From a bacterium (Candidatus Blackallbacteria) CG13_big_fil_rev_8_21_14_2_50_49_14 (GTDB taxonomy: Bacteria > Cyanobacteriota > Sericytochromatia > UBA7694): a DNA stretch of 64,000 nucleotides. Positions within the stretch are counted from its first letter, which is position 1. Each line of letters begins with the position of its first letter. The stretch lies in contig PFGG01000041.1 in the NCBI GenBank assembly GCA_002783405.1, positions 124,001 to 188,000 on the forward strand, given 5' to 3'. Both the position numbers and the translations under genes were made by a program. The notes under the pieces are model-generated. The model had not been told where the DNA came from. It saw only the letters and a program-made list of their open reading frames with translations, and ran no database searches. This document shows positions 26,197 through 35,433 of the stretch, piece by piece.

Positions 26197-26202
26197 GAAA
26201 GC

Positions 26203-26397
26203 ATGTCTACTCCGAATTCAGGGTCAAACGGCAGATCTGGCCAAGGTGACGAAAACCGTTATCATTTGGTCAATACAGTGGCTCAGCAGGCCAAAATAAT
26301 TATGGCGCATGACCCCAATCCAGCGTTGGCATCTAACCATGCCGCTATTCGTGAAGCTATGCGTAAAAATCGCAATCAACGCGCTCAAGAGAGCTAG
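26203..26397 (+). CDS. rpoZ: RNA polymerase omega subunit
   Basis: A 64-residue omega subunit, which assists assembly of the beta' subunit. The core ENRYHLVNTVAQQAKIIM matches the omega RYxLV...A+xA+ pattern, and the conserved helix with N and AIREAM follows. AGGA precedes the ATG. The short length and the gmk neighbour support the call. It ends 3 bp from convergent galE. Confidence 0.8.
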   Translation: MSTPNSGSNGRSGQGDENRYHLVNTVAQQAKIIMAHDPNPALASNHAAIREAMRKNRNQRAQES

Positions 26398-26400
26398 GCT

Positions 26401-27411
26401 CTAACCCTTTTCTTTTAAAGGAAGAGTTGATTGGCCATTGTTTTTTTTGTGCCACAACCAGGCTGTGGAGAGAATATCTTCCAGCCTGGAAAATTGAGGT
26501 TTCCAGCCCAAAATTTGCATGGCCTTTTCTGATGAGCCCACCAATACAGGGGGGTCTCCTTCTCGAGGGGGGCCTTCAACAAGTGGAACCTCTCGGCCAG
26601 TCACTTTTTCAATACTTGCAATCACTTCTTTCACTGAAAATCCATGACCATTTCCAAGGTTAAAGCAAGCGCTTGTCTTTTTTTCGCGTAAAAATTTTAA
26701 GGCACGAAGATGTGCTTGGGCTAAATCCCAGACATGAATATAATCGCGGATACAGGTGCCATCATGGGTATCGTAGTCTGTTCCATGAATAAAGACCTGT
26801 TCCCTTTTTCCGGAGATGGCTTCGAAAATAATCGGTATCAAATGCGTTTCAGGTTCGTGGCACTCGCCCAATTCACCCTCAGGATCTGCACCTGCGGCGT
26901 TAAAATAGCGAAGAGACACGTAGTTGAAATTTTGAAAGGCATGGGCATAATCTGCGAGCGCCATTTCAATTGCCAATTTGGTTCTGCCATAAGGGCTTAA
27001 GGGCAGAAAGGGATGGGCTTCTGTCAAAGGCAAAAATTGGGGGGTTCCATAGATGGCACAGGTCGATGAGAAAATGAAGTTCTGAATTCCCGCTGAAATG
27101 ACTGAATCTAAAAGTGAGAGGGTTTTGAGTACATTGTTTTGGTAATAGCGATCAGGTGAGCTAACCGATTCTCCCACCGCGATTAAGCCTGCAAAATTCA
27201 TGACGGCACTGATGGCATATTTTTTAAACACATAGGAAAGTTTTTCAGAATCGCCAATATCCCCTTCAATAAAAGGGCTGTTTGGATTGAGAGGGGCATG
27301 TCCTCCACTCAGATTATCGTAAATTAGGGGGGCTAAACCTTGTTTTTGCAGGTATTTAACGACATGAGAACCGATATATCCGGCCCCACCCATGACTGCG
27401 ATGCCTGTCAT
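26401..27411 (-). CDS. galE: UDP-glucose 4-epimerase
   Basis: A 336-residue short-chain dehydrogenase family epimerase that interconverts UDP-glucose and UDP-galactose. The NAD motif is GGAGYIGSH, the catalytic Ser/Thr is in FSSTCAIYG, and the YxxxK pair is in SPYGRTK. The blocks YFNAAGADPEG, RDYIHVWDLA and FNLGNGHGFSV fit GalE. It stands alone, transcribed divergently from the amidohydrolase gene. Confidence 0.93.
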   Translation of the reverse strand: MTGIAVMGGAGYIGSHVVKYLQKQGLAPLIYDNLSGGHAPLNPNSPFIEGDIGDSEKLSYVFKKYAISAVMNFAGLIAVGESVSSPDRYYQNNVLKTLSLLDSVISAGIQNFIFSSTCAIYGTPQFLPLTEAHPFLPLSPYGRTKLAIEMALADYAHAFQNFNYVSLRYFNAAGADPEGELGECHEPETHLIPIIFEAISGKREQVFIHGTDYDTHDGTCIRDYIHVWDLAQAHLRALKFLREKKTSACFNLGNGHGFSVKEVIASIEKVTGREVPLVEGPPREGDPPVLVGSSEKAMQILGWKPQFSRLEDILSTAWLWHKKNNGQSTLPLKEKG

Positions 27412-27682
27412 CTCTCCTGCATTCCTCGATGAGCTAGATTCTGTAGTAACTGTTTGGATTGGGAAAGTATAACACAGGCTCTTGTTTACAGGCAGCCTGT
27501 TCTTGCGACGGTTGCTTGCAGGTTTTCGCTGTGAGGTGATGTGTTATTCGCTTTATTTGGTTAAGCACTTGTGCTTTTGGAGAAAGGAGACGATTTGTAG
27601 CTTGTGGCGAGGATGGAAAAAAGCCATGCCCTGTGTTATTTTAAGTGAAGCAAATCAGTCTTGAACTGACAGGAGAATGTGT
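27412..27682. other. Divergent galE/hutG-like intergenic region with two palindromes
   Basis: This 271-bp gap contains two operator-like palindromes, ACAGGC-A-GCCTGT at 27488-27500 and AAGCAC-TT-GTGCTT at 27563-27576. On the minus strand a TATACT (complement of about 27475) could be a galE -10 box. No gene is evident. No known regulator is recognised. Confidence 0.35.
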
Positions 27683-28474
27683 GTGATTCAGCCCATTTAT
27701 ACTTTGCACCCCAGCAATACTCCTTTGCTGATCAGCATGCCGCACAATGGATTTGCCATTCCTGAGCCTTTACGTTCAAGGATGACGCAAGCAGCACAAA
27801 GCAGCCCAGATACAGATTGGTTTCTCGATAGACTTTATGCTTTTGCTGCAGAAATGGGAATTGGGATGCTCAATCCCCATTTTTCACGTTATGTCATCGA
27901 TCTCAACAGGCCCGCCGATAATGCCAATTTATATCCAGGACAAGATACGACTTCGCTCTGTCCTGTGGATCGCTTTGATTCTGGGCCAATCTATTTATCG
28001 GGCCAGGAACCCGACGATCAAGAAATTCAATCCCGAATTGATACCTATTGGAAACCCTACCACCAAGCGCTTCAATTGGAAGTTCGACGCTTGCACCAAG
28101 AATTTGGAAAAGTTTTGATTTTTGAGGCTCATTCGATTGCTGCTGAGGTGCCAAGATTTTTTTCTGGAAAATTGCCAGATTTGAATTTTGGAACGCAATC
28201 AGGGCAAAGCTGTAGCTCAGATCTGGAGGCGCGAATGGTCAATATTGCTGAAAACTCGGGCTATTCGTGGGTTTTAAATGGCCGGTTTAAAGGGGGCTAT
28301 ATTACCCGTGCCTACCATCAGGTGCCAGAGCAGATCTATACGCTTCAACTTGAATTATCGCAAGCGACTTATCTTGACCCCCAACGCTTAACTTGGAAAG
28401 CGGACCAAGCCGAGGAGATTATCCCCGTATTAAAAAAGGTTGTGCAGTCAGCATTGGATTGGCTGAATTCTTGA
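27683..28474 (+). CDS. N-formylglutamate amidohydrolase family protein
   Basis: A 263-residue FGase/HutG-type amidohydrolase, which in histidine catabolism cleaves N-formylglutamate to glutamate and formate. The SMPHNGFAIP opening, DWFLDRLYAFA, SRYVIDLNRP, and EAHSIAAEVPRFF are typical. An ATG at 27677 sits too close to AGGAG, while the GTG at 27683 is 7 bases from it, so the GTG is chosen. No other hut genes are near, so the true substrate may differ. The stop overlaps the next start as TTGA. Confidence 0.87.
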   Translation: MIQPIYTLHPSNTPLLISMPHNGFAIPEPLRSRMTQAAQSSPDTDWFLDRLYAFAAEMGIGMLNPHFSRYVIDLNRPADNANLYPGQDTTSLCPVDRFDSGPIYLSGQEPDDQEIQSRIDTYWKPYHQALQLEVRRLHQEFGKVLIFEAHSIAAEVPRFFSGKLPDLNFGTQSGQSCSSDLEARMVNIAENSGYSWVLNGRFKGGYITRAYHQVPEQIYTLQLELSQATYLDPQRLTWKADQAEEIIPVLKKVVQSALDWLNS

Positions 28475-29217
28475 ATTGGCAATGGTTTTGGCGTAGGATT
28501 CTGCAGAAATTCAGGTCTGTGATCCCTTTATTGGGGTTGGCTTTGGGGATCATGTTGGTTTTTTCATGGGCAGGACAATTTGTTTTGCCCATGCTACCCA
28601 AGGCTTTTCAAATCTTTTTGCAAGAATTGATTCGTGGAAATTTTCATGCCTCATTCAATACCCTGCAATCCTTTTTTCAAGGGCCCACGGGGATGGGCGC
28701 ATTTATCCTGCTACAGGCCCTGCAGGTCGTAATTGCTCCGATTCCTGGACAATTAATGGGCTTGATGGGGGGGGCTTTGTTTGGCTTTTGGAAAGGCTTG
28801 CTCTTTTCAAGTCTGGGCTTGGGCCTGGGTTCGCTCTTGACCATGTTGCTCGGACGTTTGGGGGGCAAGCTGCTGAGAAAATTTCTTCCCCAAAAACTTC
28901 TGAATAACTGGCTGCCTTTGCTTGAAAAAGGAGGGGTGATGACGTATTTCCTGATTTTTCTTTTGCCAGCCTTTCCTGATGATGCGCTTTGCTTATTGGC
29001 TGGATTAACGCGTTTGCCCCTTAAAGATTTATTTTGGGCCAGTCTTTTGGGGCGTTTGCCTGGTTTGGTATTGTTGTGCCTGGCCGGAACACAATTTGAA
29101 TCAGATCCCCTCTGGGTTTATTGGGGGGGAGGTCTATTGGGGGGGCTGAGTGTGCTGATTTGGATTTTTCAGGAAGAAATCGAAAGCCACTTAAGAAAAC
29201 ATTGGTTACGAGCTTAA
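28471..29217 (+). CDS. VTT (TVP38/TMEM64, SNARE-associated) membrane protein
   Basis: A roughly 248-residue DedA-superfamily membrane protein, with hydrophobic segments near its start and throughout. The VTT core is visible: [20 protein letters not shown], then [17 protein letters not shown], and a [20 protein letters not shown] re-entrant-loop motif. Relatives are lipid scramblases or flippases such as undecaprenyl-phosphate or phospholipid translocases. The TTG at 28471 overlaps the upstream stop (TTGA); another TTG at 28459 is possible. Its stop shares 4 bp with the convergent rlpA-like gene. Confidence 0.82.
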   Translation: MNWQWFWRRILQKFRSVIPLLGLALGIMLVFSWAGQFVLPMLPKAFQIFLQELIRGNFHASFNTLQSFFQGPTGMGAFILLQALQVVIAPIPGQLMGLMGGALFGFWKGLLFSSLGLGLGSLLTMLLGRLGGKLLRKFLPQKLLNNWLPLLEKGGVMTYFLIFLLPAFPDDALCLLAGLTRLPLKDLFWASLLGRLPGLVLLCLAGTQFESDPLWVYWGGGLLGGLSVLIWIFQEEIESHLRKHWLRA

Positions 29218-29615
29218 AGGACCTGGAGCCTCACCTTGATCAGTCCTTTGTGGGTTAGGGCAATTTTTTTAAATGCTGAAACTGAAAGATCAATAATTCT
29301 GCCACCGCCATAGGGCCCACGGTCATTGATGCGCACGACAACAGATTTGTGATTTCGCAGGTTGGTAACGCGTACAACCGAACCCAAGGGCAGCGTACGA
29401 TGCGCAGCTGTCATTGAATAGATGTTTACCTTTTCACCCGAAGCTGTACAACAGCGCCCATGAAAACGGGCATTGTAATAGGAGGCAAATCCTTCCATAG
29501 AAGGAGACTGTTTACGAGCTACTGAGGGAAGCGCTGAGCAAAGAAAAACGAAGCAAACCAAGGGTAAAAGCATTCTTTGACCTGAAAAATTTTTGCCGGT
29601 TTTCAGTATGTTCAT
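29214..29615 (-). CDS. RlpA-like septal ring lytic transglycosylase
   Basis: A 133-residue RlpA with a single double-psi beta-barrel. The diagnostic run is present: [21 protein letters not shown] in two pieces, then [19 protein letters not shown] and [20 protein letters not shown]. RlpA cleaves naked peptidoglycan glycan strands. There is a signal peptide (ends near PSVARK) but no lipobox and no SPOR domain, so it is a minimal form. It has a strong promoter and a long structured leader. Confidence 0.9.
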   Translation of the reverse strand: MNILKTGKNFSGQRMLLPLVCFVFLCSALPSVARKQSPSMEGFASYYNARFHGRCCTASGEKVNIYSMTAAHRTLPLGSVVRVTNLRNHKSVVVRINDRGPYGGGRIIDLSVSAFKKIALTHKGLIKVRLQVL

Positions 29616-29790
29616 TTTACAAGATACCCTTTGAAGTCATTTTGAGCATCGCGTTTCCGTTAGGGAAATGGATGGTGCCCAAGGGTCGTAGAAAGTTTAA
29701 AATATGAGAAAATCAAGTTCTCCTCACCTTTTTCCCTTGGCTTTGCTGCAAAAGCGAGGTATTGTCGAACTGACAAATGGTAATTGAAAC
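29616..29790 (-). other. Long structured 5' leader of the rlpA-like gene
   Basis: About 170 bases lie between the predicted transcription start and the ATG. On the minus strand they contain a long-range helix CCAAGGG with CCCTTGG, an internal hairpin TGAG..CTCA, an upstream TTGTC-AGTTC-GACAA hairpin and a CCTC/GAGG pairing around a GCTTT/AAAGC stem. This much pairing suggests a regulatory RNA. It does not match c-di-GMP or ydaO consensus elements as I know them. Confidence 0.4.
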
Positions 29791-29793
29791 GTT

Positions 29794-29823
29794 AGTATAC
29801 AATCATACACATGAGTATGTCAA
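29794..29823 (-). promoter_or_regulatory. Sigma-70 promoter for the rlpA-like gene
   Basis: On the minus strand a perfect -35 TTGACA (29818-29823) is separated by 18 bp from -10 TATACT (29794-29799). It is the best sigma-70 promoter seen in the window. Confidence 0.75.
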
Positions 29824-29894
29824 CCCACTGATCAGCGTGATTTGAAGAATTTTCAAAACATGAACAGCAATCGACATGAAATCAAGATCGGTAT

Positions 29895-32800
29895 TCAGGC
29901 TTTTACGTATTCTGAATTTTTCAGTGTTTGGAATGCTTTTTGAGCGACCGTTAGCGCTTGACTATCAGAAGATTGCAAGAGCTCTTGAATGACCAAATCC
30001 GCTTGATTTGGATCGATCTCTATCAATGCAGCCAGTGCGAGACCGCGAAGTTCGCTGTCCCCCCAACTGGGGGAATGGGCAAGTTTGATAATGATCGGCA
30101 AGGATTTTTGAGCCCTCATTTTACCCAGTGCTGTGATAGCCAGTTGCTGTAAACGAATATCGACAAGATAATCTTCACTGCTGGCTGTCAGGATTTGCAT
30201 CAGAGGTTCAATCGCTTGGGGGTCTTTTAAGCTGCCAAGTGCTTCAGTTGCAGCCCAACGAACTTCAAGCGCAGGATCTTCAAGGGCCTGGATCAAGGCT
30301 TCACTATTTTTACCGCTGGCAAAAATTCCCAAACTGCTGGCCGCTTGGGCGCGAACTGAACTTTCAGAATCTTTCATCAGCAGCTCAAGAATTTGGGGGG
30401 AACTTTCCTGGCGTTGATACGTTCCCAAAACCTCCAATGCTGCCTGCCGCACCTCAGGATAGGGGTCTGACAAGGTTTCGTGGATAGGGTCAAATTCGTG
30501 AAATTGTGCCAAGGCTCTTAAACAGGCTTGCCGAACCCGAATATCAGGATCCTGTAACATTTCTTTGAGCTTTTCTGTATCATTTTGATCCTGAAGGTTT
30601 CCCAAAGCTTCAACAGCCGCTTCACGCACATCCCGGTGCCAGTCTTTTAAGGCTTCAAGAATCAATGCGTGGGATTGTTTTGCTTTGAGTTGTCCAAGTG
30701 AAAGGATAGCCTGTTTACGCACTTGTTTACTTTCATCTGAAATTGCACGGAGTAAGGCCGAGACAGATTCTGGCAGGAGGAATTCCTGTAAAGAGAGCGA
30801 TGAGCGAACCCTTTGTTCCTGAGACTGGCTGTTCATGCCCACTAAATAGAGCCAGATCGGGTTTTCTGGTTCCAGTTTTAAGAGCGATCGAGCTGCCATT
30901 TGGCGAATACTTCTTTCGGGATGATCAAGGGCCTCACGCAGGATGGGAACTGCGGATTCTCCGTGAGAAAAAAGCGCTTGAACCGTTGCCTGTAACAATC
31001 CCAAATGGGGTAAATAAAGAGATTTATGTAAAAGTGCTAAAATGCGCGGATCAAGGATTTCGGCTGAAATTTGCAAGATTAACAAACGCAAGGATTCATC
31101 ACTGCTGTCAAAGGCTTTAAGTAAACTGAGCAGTCCTTTTTCACCCATATGGGCCAAGCTTTTAACGGTCAGACTGCGAATATCCTGATCCCAATTTTGA
31201 AGCAGATCTTCTAGTTCTGAATAGGAATGCAAATGTTTTAAGACCTCAAAAATCATGCTGCGAAAATCAAAGTTCTCGCTGCGATGTAATTGAGAAATCA
31301 AGGGGGGAATCAAGCGATTGTCCTGCCAGACAACCAGCTTTTTAAGCGCTTTGATTTGAATCTCAAGTGGAAGCGTCTGCCATTTCTCCATTACAGGCAA
31401 AGGATCAAAGCTACCGATATAGGGTTCTAAGCATGCAATCAATTGAGGAATCACTTCTGGCGTCAGCGTATTTACTTGCTCCAATAGGTGTTGAATCGCC
31501 TCTGAACCGAGGTTTATGAGCGCTTGAACCGTGACTTCGGCCAGTTGAGGATCTGAAATATTCAGATTGTTCAAGAGCGGCTCGAGGGCTGACAGGTCGC
31601 GAATTTGTCCCAATGCCGCTGCTGCAGATAAGCGCACGGCCTGTGCTTCATCGTTTAAGGCCTCTGCCAGTGCAGGGATGGCTTCTGACAATCCAAGACA
31701 GCCCAGTGCTTCTGCTGTTGCTGCACGTAAATCGCGCGTACCAAATTCAAGTGTTTCCAGCAAGGGAGTCAAAGAATCCGGGTGTGCCAGTAAACCCAAA
31801 GCTTTGATTGCGGCCAGACCGACTTCCAGAGATTCATCCTCAAGTGCCCGACACAGGCCTTTGAGTGCTCTTGAATCTGAAAGGATTCCCAAGGCAGTGG
31901 CAACTGATGCGCGAACATGCTCGTCATCGTCGTCTTTCAGGGCTTCGAGAAGATCCTCTAAATTTCCGGTATCTCCCAAGTGGGCAAGGGACAGAGCCGC
32001 TGCTGCCCTGACTTCTTGAGCTTCGTCTTCTACCAATGCAATCTGCAAACCTTCAGTGGCATAGAGATCTCCCAATTCCCCTAAAGCCTGTGCTGCTGCG
32101 GCGCGCACATCGCGAAAGCCGTTTTCAAGTGCAAAGACCAAGGGCTCAACAGCTTGCATATCCCCGATTTTGCCCAAAGCCAGAACGGCCTCTTTTCGTA
32201 CATCCCGGTCACGGTCTTCAAGTGCCGTTAATAAGGGTTTAAGGGCTTCGATGTCTCCAATTTTACCCAATGTTTGTATTGCTGAAGTTCTTACAAACCA
32301 GATCTCATGTGCCATTTTTTCGAGCAAGGGTTCAACCGCAAGTGTTCCAAAACGTGGAATGATCTCACATGCTGCTTGACGAATCGATTCTTCTCGATCC
32401 TCGATTAAGCCCAATAAAACCTTTAAACAGGGCTCGGGTTCAGGATCTGGATAGAGATTGATAATTTTTAAATAGGCCTGTCTCATCTCTAAATTTTCGC
32501 AGGCCACCAAATCCGCTAGCCAATCGTGAAGCGCTAACCATTCTGGGTGTTTTTGAAAGAGTTGCAAAAGATATTTTTTTACTTCGAAATGATCTTCCTG
32601 GTGTAAACGATTGATTAAAAAGAGTTTCAAGCGTTCATCTAAAGTTTCAGGGAGGCTTTGAAGTGCCTCCAGACGCTCTTCAAAGTCAGGGGAGAGGGCA
32701 CTGAGTAAGAGAACCCAGATTTCTTGAGCTGGTTCAAGTCTTTGCAAGGAATCCAATACCTGTAAAAGAACCTGAGCATCGCTATCGCCCAGACAAATTT

Positions 32801-33974
32801 GGAGATAGTCCAGAGCCAATAAATGCCCAATTCTGCCCAAGGCTTGAGCGGCTGCTGTTCTGATTTCTGGCTCTTCTGCTCGCAAATAAGCAGCCAAAGG
32901 CAGAATGGTTTCCATGTCTCCCAATTCACCCAGTGCGATTATAATTCTGTCTTGCCAAGTACTGGCTGGAACCCGAACGATTTCATCCAATAAATAGGGA
33001 ATAGCTCTGCGATCTTCCCTTTGACCCAACTCAATCACAGCTTCAGGACTGATTTCTGGCTCATGTAAAAAGACATGGTAGAGCAGTACCCAAAGCGCTT
33101 CTTCAGGTTGAATTTGGCTTAAGGCAAGAGCTGCCGCCAGTCGCACAGCCTTATCTTCGTCATGAAGCAATTCCATCAGGGGGGCAAGCGCTGATTCAGC
33201 GCGCACATGGCCGAGAATTTGTGCGCCTAACGCTCTTACTTTGGGCCGATGATCTTGAAGCGACTGTCTGATCAATGCTGAAGACACCATTCCTCCCAAG
33301 AGAGCCAGTCCCTCTGCTGCAGCCATTTGAAGAATTTCGTCTTCAGATTGACGTAGCATGAGCAAAAGTGGCTCTACAGCATGCATGTCACCGGAATTTC
33401 CCAGACCTTTGCAGGCTGCCATTTTTACTTCTCGATCAGGATCCTTCAGCATGAGATTGAGCAGGGCTGCGTTTGCGCGATTGTCGCGTTCCCCGCCGAT
33501 AGTGGAGTAATCATCTCTTAAGCCCCCGAGATAACGTGCTGCAGACTCTCGAATTTCCCATTCCGGGGCATTAAGTTGCTCGAGGATCTCTTCAAGGGGA
33601 CAATATTTTTTGAGTGATTGAAGGACTTCAAGGGCAGAGCGGCGAACCAACCAATCGCTGTTTTTCAATTGTTCCAAGAGAAAGGGGACAGCACTTTGCC
33701 CATACTTTACGATTGCGTCATAGGCAGCTTGAACGACTTGGGGGTCTGAATCTTGCAAGAGTGCAAAAATCCCAACCATGGCTTCAGGGGTTTGTATGCC
33801 TGCCAAGGCCTGTATCACTGTTCGGCGAACATCCGGATCTCTGTCGTTGAGGGCATCAAGCAGAGGGGTTAATGCCCGAGCATCTCCCATCAGGGCCAGT
33901 TCAAGCGCAGCACTCTCGCGCATATTTGCACCAGGATGCCTTAATTGCAGTAAAAGTCTGTCTAGGTCTTCCAA
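29895..33974 (-). CDS. Giant HEAT-repeat protein (1359 residues)
   Basis: A protein made almost entirely of about 40 HEAT-like (PBS-lyase-type) repeats of roughly 31 residues, such as DRDVRKEAVLALGKIGD and DEHVRASVATALGIL. No signal peptide, membrane segment or catalytic domain is visible, so it should be a cytoplasmic superhelical scaffold. Repeats are cleanest in the first 320 and the middle, and more divergent around residues 400-520 and 830-1000. It starts at a TTG with AGGGTG about 7 bases upstream. In cyanobacteria short relatives act on phycobilins, but this length and repetition point to protein-protein interaction. It is monocistronic. Confidence 0.9.
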   Translation of the reverse strand: MEDLDRLLLQLRHPGANMRESAALELALMGDARALTPLLDALNDRDPDVRRTVIQALAGIQTPEAMVGIFALLQDSDPQVVQAAYDAIVKYGQSAVPFLLEQLKNSDWLVRRSALEVLQSLKKYCPLEEILEQLNAPEWEIRESAARYLGGLRDDYSTIGGERDNRANAALLNLMLKDPDREVKMAACKGLGNSGDMHAVEPLLLMLRQSEDEILQMAAAEGLALLGGMVSSALIRQSLQDHRPKVRALGAQILGHVRAESALAPLMELLHDEDKAVRLAAALALSQIQPEEALWVLLYHVFLHEPEISPEAVIELGQREDRRAIPYLLDEIVRVPASTWQDRIIIALGELGDMETILPLAAYLRAEEPEIRTAAAQALGRIGHLLALDYLQICLGDSDAQVLLQVLDSLQRLEPAQEIWVLLLSALSPDFEERLEALQSLPETLDERLKLFLINRLHQEDHFEVKKYLLQLFQKHPEWLALHDWLADLVACENLEMRQAYLKIINLYPDPEPEPCLKVLLGLIEDREESIRQAACEIIPRFGTLAVEPLLEKMAHEIWFVRTSAIQTLGKIGDIEALKPLLTALEDRDRDVRKEAVLALGKIGDMQAVEPLVFALENGFRDVRAAAAQALGELGDLYATEGLQIALVEDEAQEVRAAAALSLAHLGDTGNLEDLLEALKDDDDEHVRASVATALGILSDSRALKGLCRALEDESLEVGLAAIKALGLLAHPDSLTPLLETLEFGTRDLRAATAEALGCLGLSEAIPALAEALNDEAQAVRLSAAAALGQIRDLSALEPLLNNLNISDPQLAEVTVQALINLGSEAIQHLLEQVNTLTPEVIPQLIACLEPYIGSFDPLPVMEKWQTLPLEIQIKALKKLVVWQDNRLIPPLISQLHRSENFDFRSMIFEVLKHLHSYSELEDLLQNWDQDIRSLTVKSLAHMGEKGLLSLLKAFDSSDESLRLLILQISAEILDPRILALLHKSLYLPHLGLLQATVQALFSHGESAVPILREALDHPERSIRQMAARSLLKLEPENPIWLYLVGMNSQSQEQRVRSSLSLQEFLLPESVSALLRAISDESKQVRKQAILSLGQLKAKQSHALILEALKDWHRDVREAAVEALGNLQDQNDTEKLKEMLQDPDIRVRQACLRALAQFHEFDPIHETLSDPYPEVRQAALEVLGTYQRQESSPQILELLMKDSESSVRAQAASSLGIFASGKNSEALIQALEDPALEVRWAATEALGSLKDPQAIEPLMQILTASSEDYLVDIRLQQLAITALGKMRAQKSLPIIIKLAHSPSWGDSELRGLALAALIEIDPNQADLVIQELLQSSDSQALTVAQKAFQTLKNSEYVKA

Positions 33975-34152
33975 ATCAAAACACCCTACCCCTCATCAAT
34001 AGTACACACCTATTTAATTTATTTAATTATTACGTATTCTTGAGTTAACTGCTATGGCTCCCCAGACAAAGGCCCTTACACTTCTGATTATATTCCCACA
34101 TACAGGTATACTGAATCTCAGTGGTATCAAGTTCTTTTGAGGTCTAATCAAT

Positions 34153-35433
34153 TTGGGCGAAATTTTTCCAACTGAAATGGTGCCTGTGACCGAGCCCTAT
34201 TTTTTATTTTTTCAGAATTTCATTGAAGCTTGGCCAGACAATGCAAGTGTTGTGCTCAGGTCGGGAGATATCGACCGCTTTACGTGCTCTCAATGTGGGG
34301 TTTGCTGTACTCTGCCCTGGCGAATTCTGATTGACCGCGACTATTACGAGCGTTGGTATCAGCATTTTGACGAGCATCCATCGGGAAAGTTTAAACGTCC
34401 CTTTGTGAAGCTTCATTTAGACAGTGATGTGCAGTATGCAGATATCCGTCGCCAAGCACAGAGCAACCGCTGTATTTTTCTGCAGGAAAATAACCAGTGT
34501 TTTATTCACAGTGAATACGGGCCGAGTGCCTTGTCGAATGTCTGCAGAACCTATCCGAGAACCAGCCTTCGTGTGGCTCAGAAATATGGTGCAGATTATT
34601 TATTGGCCTCTTGCCAGACTTCACCGGCATTGATCTCTCAAAACCATGATTTCTTTGCCTATTTTGAAACCAAAGAAACCCAGCGAGAAAGAGCAGACTC
34701 TCAAGCCTCTCCCCTTGAGGGGGCTGGTTTCTCAAAAAAAGTCAATCTGCTCTGGCTGGGATTGTGTCTGGATGTCCTGAACCTGCCTCAAAATACGCCT
34801 TTGCAAAATTTACGCAGTTTAAATTTCAGTTTGAGCTATTTTTCCGAGCGAAACTTAGCAGAGATTCAAGAAACTGAGCTGATACGGCTTTACCGAGAAC
34901 AAAGGCGAATCAGCGAAATCCCCTTGATGGTAGGGCCCTCTCAATCAGATCAAAAAACTGCTCTTGCCTGGTTTTTTAAATTGATTGAGCCCAGTTTTAC
35001 CCCTATTCTCAATTATGCTCAAGCGCTTTATCATGCGCATTTGCCCTGGCCTGAGCTCGGCGACCCAGAGTTGCTACTTTTCAATGATTTTATCAAGAAC
35101 TATTTGCTTCGAAAAATGATTACTTTGCCCTATGGGGATTTGTTTCAACAAAAACTGAGCTTTTTTCAAGCTTTTTTTCAACTCAGTCTGCACCTTGTGA
35201 TGATTCAGGTCTTGGCAAGCTATTATGCCTATCGCAAAGGAAAACCCATCGAACTGAAAGATTTGACCCAGGCCGTGAATCTGGTAGAAGGACGTTACGG
35301 TCAACGAAGAGATTGGCCAGAAAAGCATAAAATCAATAGAATTTCAGATCTTGATGCGATTGAGTTTATGCAAATAGCCCTTTCGCTTGATTTTGGGCAT
35401 CATTTGCTCCCTGTTTTGGAAGCGCAGACTTGA
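34153..35433 (+). CDS. FliB-like / YkgJ-type Cys-cluster protein
   Basis: A 426-residue protein with the Cys-cluster (CxxCxxCC) family core and the larger layout of FliB-like flagellin lysine N-methylases. The Cys positions are CSQCGVCC (residues about 46-53), the C of NRCIFLQ, the C of NQCFIHSEYG, NVCRTYPR and ASCQTSP, likely binding an Fe-S cluster or zinc. The C-terminal half is helical and unassigned. No flagellar genes are nearby, so methylation of flagellin is unproven. The TTG at 34153 is chosen because GAGG lies 9 bases upstream. Its stop overlaps the next start as TTGA. Confidence 0.75.
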   Translation: MGEIFPTEMVPVTEPYFLFFQNFIEAWPDNASVVLRSGDIDRFTCSQCGVCCTLPWRILIDRDYYERWYQHFDEHPSGKFKRPFVKLHLDSDVQYADIRRQAQSNRCIFLQENNQCFIHSEYGPSALSNVCRTYPRTSLRVAQKYGADYLLASCQTSPALISQNHDFFAYFETKETQRERADSQASPLEGAGFSKKVNLLWLGLCLDVLNLPQNTPLQNLRSLNFSLSYFSERNLAEIQETELIRLYREQRRISEIPLMVGPSQSDQKTALAWFFKLIEPSFTPILNYAQALYHAHLPWPELGDPELLLFNDFIKNYLLRKMITLPYGDLFQQKLSFFQAFFQLSLHLVMIQVLASYYAYRKGKPIELKDLTQAVNLVEGRYGQRRDWPEKHKINRISDLDAIEFMQIALSLDFGHHLLPVLEAQT

